From positions 1-64,000 of the forward strand of contig JAURVB010012903.1 in assembly GCA_033002965.1 (NCBI GenBank): a stretch of DNA of 64,000 bases, read 5' to 3'. The number at the start of each line of letters is the position of its first letter. The stretch's first letter is position 1. The notes under the pieces are model-generated. The model did no database searches and was not told the origin of the DNA. It worked only from the letters and a program-made list of their open reading frames with translations. Below are positions 39,355 through 52,919 of the stretch, piece by piece. The translations under genes were made by a program, and so were the position numbers. The stretch is from Piper betle (taxonomy: Eukaryota > Streptophyta > Magnoliopsida > Piperales > Piperaceae).

Positions 39355-40560
39355 ATCAAAATCTCTGCCACTGGTCTCCTCTTCTTAGTCGTGGCAATCA
39401 CACTAGTAGGGAACACCACACAACCTCTAAGCTCATTGATAAGAGATGATCATCAGATCACTGTCTCAGCCTCAGCCTTCGAACACTATCTTCACCTTCC
39501 ATCTAAGGCTATGGTGAACCTTCTTGTTCTTACAATCAATCAATGCTCGGTGTCTCAACATTGAGTTCATCCCAAAAATAGCATCGAACTCACTCATCAA
39601 TAGCACTGTAAAATCGGTAAACAAGATTTGACATTGTATAGTCATAACAACACCTCTCATGTATTCTACAATGGTGAGGACTGCTCTGGCAAGGGTAGCC
39701 ACAACAAAATCACAACTTAAGTCTTATAGTCCTACTCCAATACTAGGGATGAAAGTCTGAGCTATGAAAGTATTGACTGATACCCAAGTCAAATAAAAAA
39801 ATAGCCAGTACTGAGTATAGGAGTAGTGTACCTAGGATCACTATCATGTCCTACACAACCTCATCAATGTTCACAACATACACTCTACCCTACTATTTAA
39901 CTCTATCTCCCTGGCCCTATGTTGTTGGTGCTACATCTACCCTCAAACTAGCCACTGTAGCAACACCCCTTGTCTCTGCTGGCCCTATTGGCCACCCCCG
40001 CGGTGTTGTCCCTGCCCCTGCTACTAAGGTGGAGACAGGGGCAAGAGAGCACGTTACACCAATACTAGCAGTATATCCTGAGCCTATTGAGGGGGCTGGC
40101 CAAACTATTACAGCTGTTGGGGCCTCTATTGATAATGCTACCTCTGGTATGACTACCAGGTATGGCTTCTATTGGGCTCAGTGTGTAGACTCAACTGCTC
40201 ACTAGCACAGATTGCTACAAGCAAAGCATACGCCAGTTCCCCTCATACACTAGCCTGGATGCCTCCTCTTGACCGCCCTGATGTTGGCCACTCTAATATT
40301 ATTGAGTTTGTTGCTTTCTAGGTGTCTGCTCCACTAGTTGAGCCTTCACCTCATGAACGGTCTTGAAGTCATCAGTTTGACACCTCTGTGATGTACCCTA
40401 ATGATCCTAGCCTCTGCCCCTGTGCCATTGCTTGGAGTGCAGCTAAGTAGACTACCCTCGAGATCTCCTCATGTGATGAATACAGTGAGCAGCCTTACCC
40501 TCCAAGGCTCTCGCTATTGGCTCCTCTAGCATGGCATAGTGGAACATCAACATAGCCAAT
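39355..40560 (-). pseudogene. Protease and gag remnant of element B
   Basis: The minus strand at 39472-39702 reads FDAIFGMNSMLRHRALIDCK, the characteristic C-terminal part of a plant Ty3/gypsy aspartic protease, directly upstream of RT as expected. Further along (39700-40560) the minus strand is gag-like but heavily decayed; I can place it only by position. The plus-strand open frame at 39846-40205 is antisense to it. Confidence 0.65.
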
Positions 40561-40861
40561 TAATAATTAAGTATTTAATTCACAGATTAATAATAATTAC
40601 TAATCTAAAATAAATTCTACTTAATTATCCCACATAGTCTAAGCCTTCTCAGTCAAATTTTACCCGTTAATTAAATAATTGAGTAAAAACTGGCTCGGCG
40701 TAGGATTTGATAAACACCCAGCCTCCTTATGACCCTATTCACATCGTGACAAATGAGACTTGCCTAGAAAACACACTTTACATCATTGGTCAACTGACAA
40801 TACCAAATACCCCAAGAATTGATAAAACACAACCAACCTCAAAGTCTTCCCCAGAAACCTA

Positions 40862-43800
40862 ATAACAACCTTTGACATCTTCCTGTGGTGGTGGAGAGTT
40901 CAAAAAAATGGCATGGAAGAAAGGTGAGCCACTTGTTAGGACCAAGCAAAAGGCAAGGCATAGGAGAAGGGAACCAATCCCGCCTTCATCAACTTCCTCC
41001 TCACCAACTAGTGAGGAAAATGAAACAACTATTATCGGCTTGCCCATCTCCCATGAGGAGGACGTCATGCCAATTAAAGACATCATGGATGACCTCGACC
41101 TCATCATGGAGTACCACAAAGGCATTTGGTTCTACCCAAGCCCTAGCGCTAAAATGACTGACATCATGAAGAATGGCTACCAAAATGTCAAAAACTCCCC
41201 AATCCTAAATAAATTCGTGGAATGGGTCGACAACAATAGGAGAGAGGAAGCTCAATATCTAAGCAAATGCTACCTTCCATTTGATGGCTTCTTCCCTATG
41301 GAAAGGTCATTTATGAAAAGAATTGAGGGAGCTAGAGGTCGAAGATGTCAACATGGTCAACTCATAAGCTAGGCTACCATCTTAAAAAGGAAACAACATG
41401 TTGGGGAAGGAGGAAAGAGAGACTAAGGAATGTGATGCCCCACAGCTTGATTCAAAGCCACCAACCGACAAATCCGACAAGGTACACCAAATAACAACTA
41501 CACTCCTATTTCTTTTATATCATTTTCAAAATTATATACAACCCTCCGCTTTTTCCCCCATAATGGTGTCAATTATCACTTGAAATTATAGAGGAATAGG
41601 CCAAAACTATTTCATTTCCAACCTAAAATTAGTCCTCAAAAAGCACAACCTAAAGTCTTCTTTCTTTGTGAAACAAGGATTAAAACTACCAAGCTCCCAA
41701 ATTCTTTAGTCAATAACCTAAAAGATTTCTCTATCCATTCGGTCCCCACAGTAGGATAGTTGGGGGGTCTTTATCTAGCCTGAAAAGACCCCCGTAAGCA
41801 CATCCATCCAAGGCCAAACCCAAAGAACAAAATGGGGCACAATGAACCACAAAGAGCTAAAGCATTTTTCCTTGTGCACTACATATGGGTCCCCACACAA
41901 AGTTGAAAAAATTGACTTCAACATTCCTAGTCCCTATCTTACACCCCTTAGACACCCTCTGACTCCTCTTCGAAAACCTGAATTTCACCTTATCCGAGGA
42001 CGAACAATGGGGTGGCAAATTGTACCCAAACTTCCGGGCATAAATACTCCAAGACTGGGCCAAACTAAATCTTATTGATTTAGGAAACTTAGGTAACTCC
42101 TTCACGTGAACCAATAAACAAGAAAGATTGCACAAAATCAAAGCAAGAATTGACCGGGCCTATGCCACTATGGAATGGATAAGTGATCACCCCAATGCCA
42201 AAGTCATTTATCTCCCCCCAATAGCCTCAGACCATATTCCTTCCCCATCCAAAAAAGAAACCTAAAAGACTAAACATATAGACAGTGGACCCTTTCTACA
42301 AAATCATCCTTTAAGATACCTAGAACCAGAGCCTTGAACAAAGTTACACGTAAAAAGGCTAAATATTCAAGTGCTACCTAAACAAATGGCACAACGGCAG
42401 ATACAAAGACATTGACTTACAAATGTCAAAACTATAAGTTGAAATGGCCAAGGAATTTGATCCAAACCAACAAGTCTATTCAAGAAGTGCAATAGATCTC
42501 CTTGAAAATCTCCTAATCAAACAAGAAATCCTTTGGAAACAAGAAGCTAGAGACTGCTACATTAGAGAAGGAGACTATAAAACCAAATTCTTCCACAACA
42601 AAGTCAACCAAAGAAGAAGAAAATACACATCTACAAACTAAACAACCTGAAAGGAGAAATTGAAACCAACCATGCTCAGATTGTCAAGGTACTTTTAGAG
42701 CATTGGGAAGAAACCTGACTAAGAAGCACAAACATCAATCACCCACAATCACTAAACTATTCAAGCCCATCATGTCTGAAAGATAGAATGTTGAACTTTT
42801 GAAACAGCCCACAATGGAGGAGATCACTCTCATAGTCCAACACCTCAACAGCTGAAAAAGCCTAGGCCCCGATGGACTCAATGAAGAATTTTACACAAAA
42901 GAGCAGGCACATTATTACTGACAATGTTACCAACTTCATCCTAGGGTTCTTCACAGGCGACATTTAATAAAATCTATCAACCAGACCACTCATGTCCCCA
43001 TCCCCAATCAAGCAAATGCTACTACCCCTAGTTATTTCAGACCTATCAACATGTGCAATGAAATCTACATGATATCCTCCAAGATTAGTGTAGGAAAACT
43101 CAAAACCCCTCCTCAACAAATGTATTGGAGAGGAGCAAGCCGCTTTCCTTGAAGGATGCCAAATCACTGACAACATAATCCTAGCCAAGGAATCCATTAA
43201 GGCCATAAATAAACTAAAAGGACAGGGAACAAATGGTATGTCATAAAGTTTGGCATGTCAAAAGCTTTTGACAATTAGGAGTGGGATTAAATCATTTAGA
43301 TACTTACGACAATAAGCTTCTCTAAGGATTAGTGCAACCTAATCCTCAATTGCATCTCCACCACTTTGATGTTAGTCCTGGTCAATGGCAAAATATATGG
43401 TCCAATTTATCCCACAAGAGGTATAAGGCAAAGAGACCCCCTCTCACCCTACCTATTCTCAATTCCGAAGGCCTCACCGGACTCCTCAGCGAGGCATCCC
43501 ACCACAAGAACATACATGAAATCAAGATTGCAAGAACCCCAGCCATCTCCCACCTAATGTTTGCTAATGATACCTTGTTCATCAAAACCACTCCCAATGA
43601 GATCCACCAAACTCAGAATCTATGAGTGAAACTCAGGATAGCAAATCAACTAATCCAAATCTAGCCGTATCCCTCCACATGACCTCTCCTATTACCAAAG
43701 AAAAACCTTAAATCCACACCCTCAAACTGAAAGAAATGCCTAGAGCTACCTCAAAACTCCACTGATTTGGGGCAAATTCAGAAATAGCTAGATGGACAAC

Positions 43801-44850
43801 ATGATAACCAAAATGCATCCAAAATTGGATCGTGGCAAGCTGATACCATTTTCAAAGCTAGGAGGAAATGTCTAATCAAATCGGTGACATATATGATGGG
43901 CAACAATATTGCAAATGTAAGTAAAATTCCCTCACTCACTTGCAACAAAATCAACATGATGCAAGCAAAGTTTTGGTTGGGGAAACTCACCAATAGATTG
44001 AGCAAATGGGTTAGCTATAAAGGCATATGCATGCCTACTACAATTGATAGGACAGGTATTAGGCCTATCCCAATCATGAATTAGGCCCTACTCACGAAAC
44101 TAGCATACCACATCCATGGTAAAACTGAACTCCCTCTTAGCAAGAACACTATCGACAACATGTGAATGGGGGAATGATGGGCTACATCAAAAACCATCAA
44201 GTCCTCTCCCAAATTCGTTGAAATAGGTCTCTTCATCCTAAAAGATAATGTTTCCTAGGTCTGTGGGGATGGGAAATTGTTAAAGTTTGGCCATGATCCC
44301 TGGATCTCTGGTATGCCAGGCTACACCACAAGACTAAACTTGGACTATCAATCAATGGAAGCTTGCAAAGTTAGCTCTTTGGTTTACAAGAAAAGATTCT
44401 ATTGGAATAAGAATAAAATCAAGAACATATTCAACCCGGAAGATGCTACTGCTATACTCTATCTCCCTGCCCCTACCCTTGGTGGACTTGGAGACCTCCT
44501 TTAAAACAATTCCACAACCATCCTGCTGACTATCAAAATCATAGCCAGCCACCTCCTTGGCCAACATGACTAGAGATAAAACATATTAGCCACTCTGAAA
44601 CATTGGAAATTTTGGTGGAAGCTACCCATTGAACCTAGGCTACTCTTTCTTGGGTGGAGACTCTTTAGAAATTCCCCCTAGGGATATAATGGGACAAAGA
44701 AACAAATCAACCCAACTCCTCTCTGCCCCTTTTGTGGACAAAATGAACCAAACACCAACACCATGTTACACTGTCCATTAAGCAGAAGCCTCCTTCTACA
44801 TTTCCTTGGCCTAAGAAACCAACTCTGATTTGTTCGTGGAAATTTGACTA
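40862..44850 (+). pseudogene. L1-like LINE remnant (endonuclease, RT, zf-RVT)
   Basis: The plus strand reads in order as a plant L1-type non-LTR element. First comes an unrecognised open segment (40905-41372). An endonuclease start follows at about 41562 (VSIIT, NYRGIGQN, FLCETRIK). The upstream RT region has EARDCYIREGDYKTKFFHNK at about 42550-42610. RT blocks are SLGPDGLNEEFY, SYFRPISMCN, VNGKIYGPIYPTRGIRQRDP at 43380-43450 and FANDTLF at about 43560, where the catalytic ADD is AND. Near the end lies the zf-RVT region (EPRLLFLGWRLF, CPFCGQNE...HCPL, about 44630-44790). Numerous stops and frameshifts make it inactive. No target-site duplication or clear poly(A) tail was found; the 3' end is approximate. 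Confidence 0.85.
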
Positions 44851-45043
44851 AGTGTTAATCAGTCAATATGATCAAGATTAAACAAGTATGAATTAAGTAA
44901 CTTTAAAGGTTACCCAGGTAATTTTTATGGCAGAATAAATTAAGAAGCCCCGTTTACGAAGGTTTGATCGGACGACAAAGAACAAGTAAAAATTATGAAA
45001 TCAATCATGTAAAACAAGATAGATCAAAGGGGACATAGTAACA

Positions 45044-46309
45044 TGTAAACTATAAAACCCTAAAATTAATTAGGTTATTTTATTTTGGGTTTTGTAAATC
45101 TTAGAACAAATCTTAAATATTATTTAATTAAATTAATTCTTGGGAATCAATATTATAAATTATCAATTTTGACCTTTAGCGGATCGGTACAATGGCATTT
45201 ATGGATGGTTTTAAATAAATTTTATTTATTGAATTTCTGGAATTGAGAGTTGTGAGTGCAATTTGACACCCATTCACATTAACTCAATAGTTAGTTTTTT
45301 TTTACTTTTTTTTATCGCACAAATGGTTAGTGTTTAATATAGATATGTATGATTATGTTCTTTACTATAAAAGTTTAATATAGTGACTTCTTCAACTCCT
45401 CACATGTTCTTCTATATGGAGGAGAATTTTGTTGATGTTAAATAAAATATCATCTTGATAATTTGTGAGCATATTTAGCTCACAAAGGGAAGGCTTTAGA
45501 GAAGTTTTATTTATATTAGGATTGCATGTCTAGTCGCGGGTGTCTCATCAAAATTCCAGGTTCATATAATTACTCGAAATATTATATATTCCCATTTGGG
45601 AACCTTAGTTAGCCTAAGCCCACATTCGACCATTATGTGTTGAGCGCAACCGGGGGCCAAAGAATTGATTCAGTCTCAACATGGGGCAGTAACCTTAAAA
45701 TTCTTAAAAGATTAAATACATGCCCCCATGCCGAAAGTGGTGATAGAGTGTAATGGCACAAGACGACTCATTATGCACTTGTGATACCGTGAGGGTGAGT
45801 CAATGGTAAATATCGGTAACTACAAGCCATGGGCCACGTAGCGTGTGTGCGCATATATGGGATTATGGTTGGATGGGGTGGTCACCCCTCCCGGCATAGT
45901 AAGAGCTCAGCATAGGCTCATACTCACTAAAAGATTCAAATTCAGATGTTGTGAAATATATTAACTTGTTTCTTGTAATTATATGACTTAGTGTTTTATC
46001 ACTAACGTGAAATTATCTCCGCAGGTGTGAACATGAAAGGATAGGTAGAGTCGAGACAGCTAGAAGACTCTGTTATTAGACTTTTGAATTTGATTTTTCT
46101 TATTTGTTATTATAATTTTATATTATTTACATGGCTATGGGATTTCAGTTTGGTTCATGGGGTTTAGATTATTCCGAGTATTTGTTATATTAAATTTTAT
46201 GTCATTGGTTTATTTAAAATCTTAAAAATTAATAGAAAATTAATTTATGAGACATTTAGTTTCATATAGTAACACTTAGTTCGTGGCTCAGAATGGGTTA
46301 GTCGTTATA
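45044..46309 (-). mobile_element. Family C LTR, inverted copy (C2)
   Basis: Reverse complement of C1 (38112-39354) over its whole length. The plus strand starts TGTAAACTATAAAACCC and ends GTCGTTATA, the decayed complement of TGTAACGAC. With C1 it forms a 1.25-kb inverted repeat around the LINE and the B protease/gag. No convincing target-site duplication (TAACA against TAAAC). Confidence 0.75.
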
Positions 46310-49300
46310 TAAACTTTGTCCATATCCTAACTAAAATAACCATAGTAATGAATTAAGAAATAAAAAGAGGCTAGATACTAATGTTAACTAGTTGGGTTGA
46401 CTTATGTGGAGCCAAACGTGTTTGTTAGATGAAGTGGTGTGGACATGACTGGACAAAGGTATACAGGTATGACCGCATAACTTGGATTTGTTTGTTCTGC
46501 TTTTTCTATAATTAATAGGGGTGTTATGAGAATTAGAGGTTTATGTAAGATTTAATTGGGAAGACAGGGAAAAGTTAGACGGTATTTAAGATCCTAACAG
46601 TGTTGACGCCCTCCTCTTTTCTCTTGTACGTCCTTCTCTTATCTCAAATGTCATTTTTCTTCTTCTCTCCTTGCAAGACCAGCCTTTGTCCTCCTCTTTC
46701 CACACCTTCTGTCCCTCTTGGAGATCGATTTATTGGTATTTCTTTGCTGGTAATAGAGTTCTAGGGGAGTTTTGCAAAGAAGTAAAATTTTCAACCTAAT
46801 TCATTTAAAGTGCATAGTTTGACGTCATTTCATTCACCCATGATGTTCTATGTAAGTATGATTTTATTTGATGTTAAATTTTGATTTTTTCTATTTGATT
46901 TTAATGAAAAGTTGCATGTTTTAATTTTATGATTATGTTTTATATGAAAATCTTGTGCTTTCCATAATGTATATACATGAATATGATGATTAATTGCATC
47001 ATCACCATTGATTATCTTATTTATGATAGTTCATGATTATAGGCATGTATTTATGATTTAATATTTATAATTTTTGTAAATTATGTATATACACCATGAT
47101 TGGGATCATGAACTCAATTTAGGTGGCGGCGATTTAGGGTTAAACAATATAGAATTGACTTTTGATGGATATTTTGTGTTGTTTCCATAAAAGTTAATTT
47201 TAAAGAAAAAGAATAGTGTGATATCAATCAAGAACCTATCTTTTAAAACCAAGAATAATTATAAACTCTCAATAATGATGTTGATAAAGAGTATATAAAA
47301 CTTCATCTAATTTGGAGTTGAATTGATGTGGTTTCTATAAAAAATCGAGTCAAAATAGAAGAGACTTGACCTTTGTTGAGAGCTTTAATGACAATTTGAG
47401 ATTTAGACCCCTGATTTAAAAATCATTTAAGAAGAATATTAATTAAGGTGTTAGGAAGTTACAGTTAAATTTTTGTGAATTTTGGACGTCGTTTAGGTCT
47501 TCAATGAATGTTGGAAAGTTGTAAAAAAATGAAGAAAATTTGTACCTAAAAAGTGCCACGGTGGCCGGCACCTAGAAGCAGAGCGTCTGGACACCCAGTA
47601 TAAGTAGCTAAGAGCCCAAATGCCCAGAAACAGAGCCCCGGACACTAGGTCCAGAAGCCCTAATTTTCCTATTTTATACACTCATCTTAAAACAATTATA
47701 ACTTTAGCTGTAAAACTTGGATTCAAGCGATTCTTTTGCTATGACCTTAATGATCTCTAGTTTCCATGTATTAAATTTTACTAGTTTTGGTTAAGAACCC
47801 CAAGAGATGTGTATTTTTGAATTTTTATTGATGTTTTACTTCAATTATTTTATGTTTGTGATTAGATGATCACTTTAGGATGAATATATGGTGTTATGAA
47901 TGTTTTATGGGTAATGAAAAGTGTGTTTAACAAATTTTATCATGATGATATTATGATCCACAATTTATGAAAATTGAATAAGTATGCTATGCTTGTAAAT
48001 ATGTGACCAATGCAAGATGTTTATGTATTGATTTACTTTCATATTAAATGTTGTATGGTTATTATATGATATTGATTTATTGTATCCATGACATACCATC
48101 TACGCCTAGGTTAGGGTAGCAGTGACTTATATTATTCCTCAGGCTAGGGTGTTCTATTTCCAAGACAAAGGAACTCAGAAAGCAACATGGTCAGGACATT
48201 TTATTTGTATTTTAGGGAGCTTTAAGATCCTTGGTTTTTATGACTTGTTTAGACAGTTTGTTCGATTAAATTCTAAGTATGCATGTAAAAGACTTTAAAT
48301 GATAATATTTATGATGATGATGAATTGTCAAGTAAACTGGCAGGTTAGACCAATGTACCCCTTTAGGCAAGGGTCGAGCAAAGGAACAAGAACTACTATC
48401 TCGATGGCACTTATGATCATTTGTAACTTATAAAATATAATTTGGGGGCTTACTACATTCTCTGGGAGTCAGAGATGTTAGACTCAAAAGTGGGTTTCAT
48501 AAGTTGAACCCAAAGGCTACAATGGTTGATCCAAGGCTATGAATGTTGAGCCAATAAGTTAAATATACATGTTTCAGATTTTACTTGTATTTTTCACGTT
48601 AGAGCTTCAAAGGTTGAGGTATAGAATAATGATACTAAGACTAACAAGGTTGGGTCATAGATGATTTAAAACGAATCAATAAGTATGAATATGCAATTTG
48701 AATAAGGTCTCAATGGTTGGACTATAGATGATTAATTTAACCCCCAAGGATGGTCAATGATTTTATGATAGTAAGTTATAAAGGTTATACATAGGTGGAC
48801 ATCCTATTTATTATAACGGTTGGATTATGGACTATGTTTTAAGTTAAGTCTAAGGCTATAAAGGTCTCGCCATGTATATAAGTTTATGTTCATATTGATT
48901 ATTGAAGTAAAAAATTAGTTAAGCATGCTTAGGAATGCCTTTTTATTTATATAAAAATAAATACGTCAAGTTGTTGAACATTACATGTCATGTTCATGTT
49001 AATGACTTAAGTTATGTTAAGTTACAAGTTATGGTATTATGAATAAAATGGAGCGAACTAATATTTTTGTATGTGTTTTATAGAATTGAGATTATTCATA
49101 GTTTGCTTATTATATTTACTGTACATGTAACTAGATGACTCGGAGCCGTATATTGGTGTTGAGCAATCAATTTCTTCATTATTTGCAGGTTAGACGTGGC
49201 AACTTGTGGATGGGGTAGGATGACAAGAGATTCCGTCTTAAGGTTTAAGTTATTACAACTTAATTGAGACTTGTACTAAATTTAAGATTTTTATTTATTG

Positions 49301-49640
49301 GGCATCACTATTACGAATTATAAGTTGTTATTAGTTTTGTTTATAATATTAAATAAATGGTCAACTTTATGTATATTCAGTTATTTCTGCATCATTTAAT
49401 TATTTTATATTTAAATTTACGCATAGATGCTGCATGAATTTCTAGGGAAGGACCTTATCTTTTAGATTTTTATGTTTGTTAGAAATGCAGGTCATTATAC
49501 TCCTAGCTATCCTACATGCACTCAAGGATCCCACAAAGTTAGTCATCACGAACTGCCTCCCGCTCCTTGGCGGCCTTGAAGCTCCTACCTCCCACATTTT
49601 ATTGGACAATATTTCCATTTCCATGTCTTTGGAAATGTTA
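46310..49640. other. Unclassified noncoding region, probably LTR-derived
   Basis: About 3.3 kb of AT-rich sequence without a supported gene. It has features common in long plant LTRs: a CT-rich leader-like stretch at 46590-46740, a GC-richer block at 47550-47650 and the motif GCAGGTTAGACGTGGCAAC near 49187. No similarity to the other window repeats was seen and no ends could be defined. Confidence 0.4.
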
Positions 49641-49893
49641 AACTCTGCTATTCCAGTTCGGTAACGTTAACTTGGAACAGACATGACTACGTTGCCCAAA
49701 CTTATCAACGCGGGCTCTACGCCCATAATCAATTAAGGTTTTCTTTTAAAAAAATGGAGAGCCTGGAATTTGCGCATATCGGATCCCTAACGCTACCCGA
49801 TTGAAGCCCGAATATCATAAACGGGTCCAACTCAGCCCGAATACGCTCCTTATCCCCTTCCCTCCCTCCCACCCCCGACACACGCTCGAAAAG

Positions 49894-52048
49894 ATGGCGT
49901 CTTGCACCATCTTCCCGGCCATTGCCGCCGCCGCCGCCGCCGACGCCGCCGCCGCCCCTTCCACTGCACACACTAAGACCCACCTCTCATTTATCTCACT
50001 TCCCCCTTCCCTTCCTCTCTGAAGCCCCGGCCAAGTCGGCTCCTCTCCCCGCTTCGGTCACCTTGTGGCCGCCGTTGGCAGGTCCTGGTTGCCGTTTCGG
50101 CGGGAATGGAGGACTCTCTGGGTGAGGAGGGGATGGGGAGGATGGTGGGAGCCGGTTGTATGTGGGTAACCTTCCTTACTCCTTGACTGCCTCCCAACTC
50201 TCCGAGGTCTTCCAGGAGGCGGGCGCTGTTGATAATGTTGAGGTTCGTTTCTTCCTTTGTAGACATCCGAGATCGAAGTTTGAGAAGATTTAAGTTTTAT
50301 TATATTTTCTGGAGTTGGTTTGTGCGGGGTTGTGGATTGTGATTGCTTGTTCAATTTTGCTTTGGATTGTGATTTTTGCGGTGCTATGCAGTGCGTAATT
50401 TTGAATTAAATATTAGCAATACCTGCTAAATTGACGAATGGGTGGAATATTAGGTTAAGAATTAACTTTGAAAGCTTCAAGTTTTTATAATTTTTTAAGT
50501 TATTTATAGCACATTGTAAATTCTACCGTAAAAAAATCTATTTTGCTTTAGATGTAGCATGTTCATTGGTTAGGTTAAGGAATATGGAATGTGCGGTGAT
50601 AATGAGATGAGGTAGGGAAAGATCGTCTTTGGAAGCTTCTAGTTTAAAAATATGTGAATTTTCTTTAAGTGGGGTTGTGGATTATTGTTTTTTGCTTTAG
50701 ATGGAATATGTTCCCCTGATGTAATTTATTATCTAGGATATGGGTCTTAGGCTGCATTCTTATTGCGAGAATGGTTATAAAATTGTGGTTGTTGGCACAA
50801 TAAAACTATCTAGGAAGATTATTAGAATGATGTACATAAGAGAAAGGATTTACTGTGTTCAATTGGTTTCTATAACCTTCAACTCTTTAACGCTTTTGTC
50901 AGTGGCTATGTGGGGGCTTCCTCCTAGCTGCTGCCTCATTCGAAAAATATGTAAAATGCTCCTCAAATCTTTGCAGATATTCTAAATTAGACATTCTTCA
51001 TTCAGCTATCTTAATTCTGGCCAGGCCATTGCTTATGAGCCCTTCTTTTTTCTTTCAAGAAAATTACCAATAACTCATTCTCATCAGCGGATCGATGGTT
51101 TTATTTCTATCCATCATTCTAGATTCCATATTTGTGTATCGTCATTAATGATAATGTTTTACACATCAAGCAATATTGAGCTTTCAGCTTGCAGACTGTA
51201 TATTTAGTTGCTTTTTCTCACTTCAGATTATATATGACCGGGTGACTGATCGGAGCAGGGGCTTTGCCTTCGTTACAATGGCTAGTTTGGATGAAGCAAA
51301 AAAGCCATTCAGATGTTCAATGGATCCGTGAGTGCTCACTCAAAAAAGCCAGCTAAAGCACTTATCCTTCAAGTTGTTTTTAAGGTAGTAATTGTTTGAT
51401 CAATTATGTTATTTGCAGCAAGTAGGTGGCCGAACAGTTAGAGTCAACTTCCCAGAAGTGCCAAGAGGAGGGAGAGAGAGGTGATGGTGCCAATAATTCG
51501 AGGTAGCAACCGGGGCTTTGTTGACAGTCCTAATAAGATATATGCTGGGAATCTTGGTTGGAGCCTTACATCTGAGGCTCTTCGAGAGGCTTTTGCTGAT
51601 CAATCCGGCTTACTGGGAGCAAAAGTCATTTATGATAGAACCACTGGGAGGTCCAGGGGTTTTGGGTTCGTTTCTTTTGCATCTTTGGAAGATGCAGAGT
51701 CTGCCTTGGATGCGATGAATGGAGTGGTAAGCAGGGAATCGGACAATAATAATTTTTCCAAGAACTTTAACCATCCGCCCTAAATTCATCAGCATTTTAT
51801 CCTCCAAAATCATTTCATTAGTAAAAGCACCCACGTCAGTCATTTTATACTTGAATTTAATTGCGCTCATGCTTGTGTTGATATAGGAGGTGGCAGGAAG
51901 GCCTTTGCGCTTGAACCTAGCTGAACAAAGAACAGCTGCCGCTGCCACTGATACCACCCTGACCTCGGCCACTGATACCTCCCTGACCTCTGCCACTGAT
52001 ACCACCCCGACGTCACAGGTCGAAGAAGAAGCTAGTGTAGGAGGCTGA
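49894..52048 (+). pseudogene. CP33-like chloroplast ribonucleoprotein gene with several frameshifts
   Basis: Two RRM domains of the 33-kDa chloroplast ribonucleoprotein type, which binds and stabilises plastid transcripts. Start ATG at 49894 with an Ala-rich transit-like leader. RRM1 starts RLYVGNLPYSLTASQLSEVF (exon 1 to about 50240) and continues in 51227-51327 (IIYDRVTDRSRGFAFVTMAS). RRM2 is at 51419-51726 (KIYAGNLGWSLTSEALREAF, TTGRSRGFGFVSF). The last exon, 51887-52048, ends VEEEASVGG. The exons do not join in one frame. The leader stops at 50022, RRM1 lies in another frame, an A-run at about 51299 has lost a base (KKAIQMFNGS is shifted), and the GGAGGGAGAGAG run near 51470 has lost a G. 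Splice sites look intact. Since the long exons of neighbouring genes are clean, I favour a young pseudogene over sequencing error, without certainty. Confidence 0.8.
51935..52012 (+). repeat. 24-bp minisatellite in the CP33-like last exon
   Basis: Three copies of a 24-bp unit encode ATDTTLTS, ATDTSLTS and ATDTTPTS near the C-terminus. The period preserves the reading frame. Confidence 0.85.
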
Positions 52049-52390
52049 AGAGACGGTGGACAGAAAGATACAGATATGTTATTCCCATTGAGGAACCTCT
52101 ATTAACAGTACAAAACCAGAATGCATCATGGTACTTGCCATCTCCAACTGTGTTAATTGAGGCCTTTCTGTGGTTGTTGGTAGAAATGGGGTGGAAAGCT
52201 TATTTTGTATTGGCGTTTATGACAACACTGTCCAGGGAATCTTCATAGGTTTTGTTTATATGGGATTCTATGATAATTTACATGGAGTTCCATCTTTCTT
52301 AGACTTGAATATCTTGTGCTCCTTAGGAAGAAAGTAGAACTGTATTTTACTACCTTGTACCTGTCAAATTTGTGCTGTTGTGATGTGGCA
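52049..52390 (+). other. Presumed 3' UTR and flank of the CP33-like gene
   Basis: No coding frame. The sequence is T-rich, as expected of a plant 3' UTR; no precise polyadenylation site is claimed. Confidence 0.4.
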
Positions 52391-52394
52391 TGTA

Positions 52395-52915
52395 GAGCTG
52401 AGCATGGTTTGGTACGGTTTTAGTTAGTTTTTTGGTTGCCAAAAAGTCAATGCGTTCGGTTTATTCAGTTTGTAATTGTCTCTAAACCAAATGGACCGAA
52501 CCGGTGAACACTTGCATCCAGATTCGGAAGGCTTCAACCGTACCCCGTCACCAGTTTCTTCCTCTGGCTATATTGTCCCTAGCCGTTTGCCACCTTAAAA
52601 ACATGCCTAAATAAAAATTTGACACCAAATTAATCAACCATGGCGGTTGGATTTATACAAAAATATATATTACAATGCAAATAATATTATAACAACTCAA
52701 TTACATGTCCGTCGCGTGTAACTTAAGCATTAGAGTTACATAAAAATATGGTTATTTTGGTCGATCAAAATCAATGCAGTTTTGAACTGAATTACCAGTC
52801 ATATATGTGTTCATCTAACCATTTCGGAGAACCTGATCGAATTAATTCGAGAAATGAACCGAATTAATATTTCGGTTCAGTTCAATTACGATTTTCACTT
52901 GATTGGTCACCCTAG
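52395..52915. mobile_element. Possible nonautonomous hAT-like element
   Basis: The left edge TAGAGCTGAGCATGGTTTGG and the right edge, whose complement is TAGGGTGACCAATCAAGTG, resemble the TAGGGNTGNGCA-type ends of small hAT-like elements that contain CGGTTC repeats. Internal GGTTCGGTT-like motifs on both strands fit. No 8-bp target-site duplication was seen, so this is tentative. Confidence 0.3.
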
Positions 52916-52919
52916 TTAT

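Noticed and set aside
39846..40205. 119-codon plus-strand open frame
   Set aside because: It is antisense to the decayed gag of element B, with low-complexity composition and no homology recognised.
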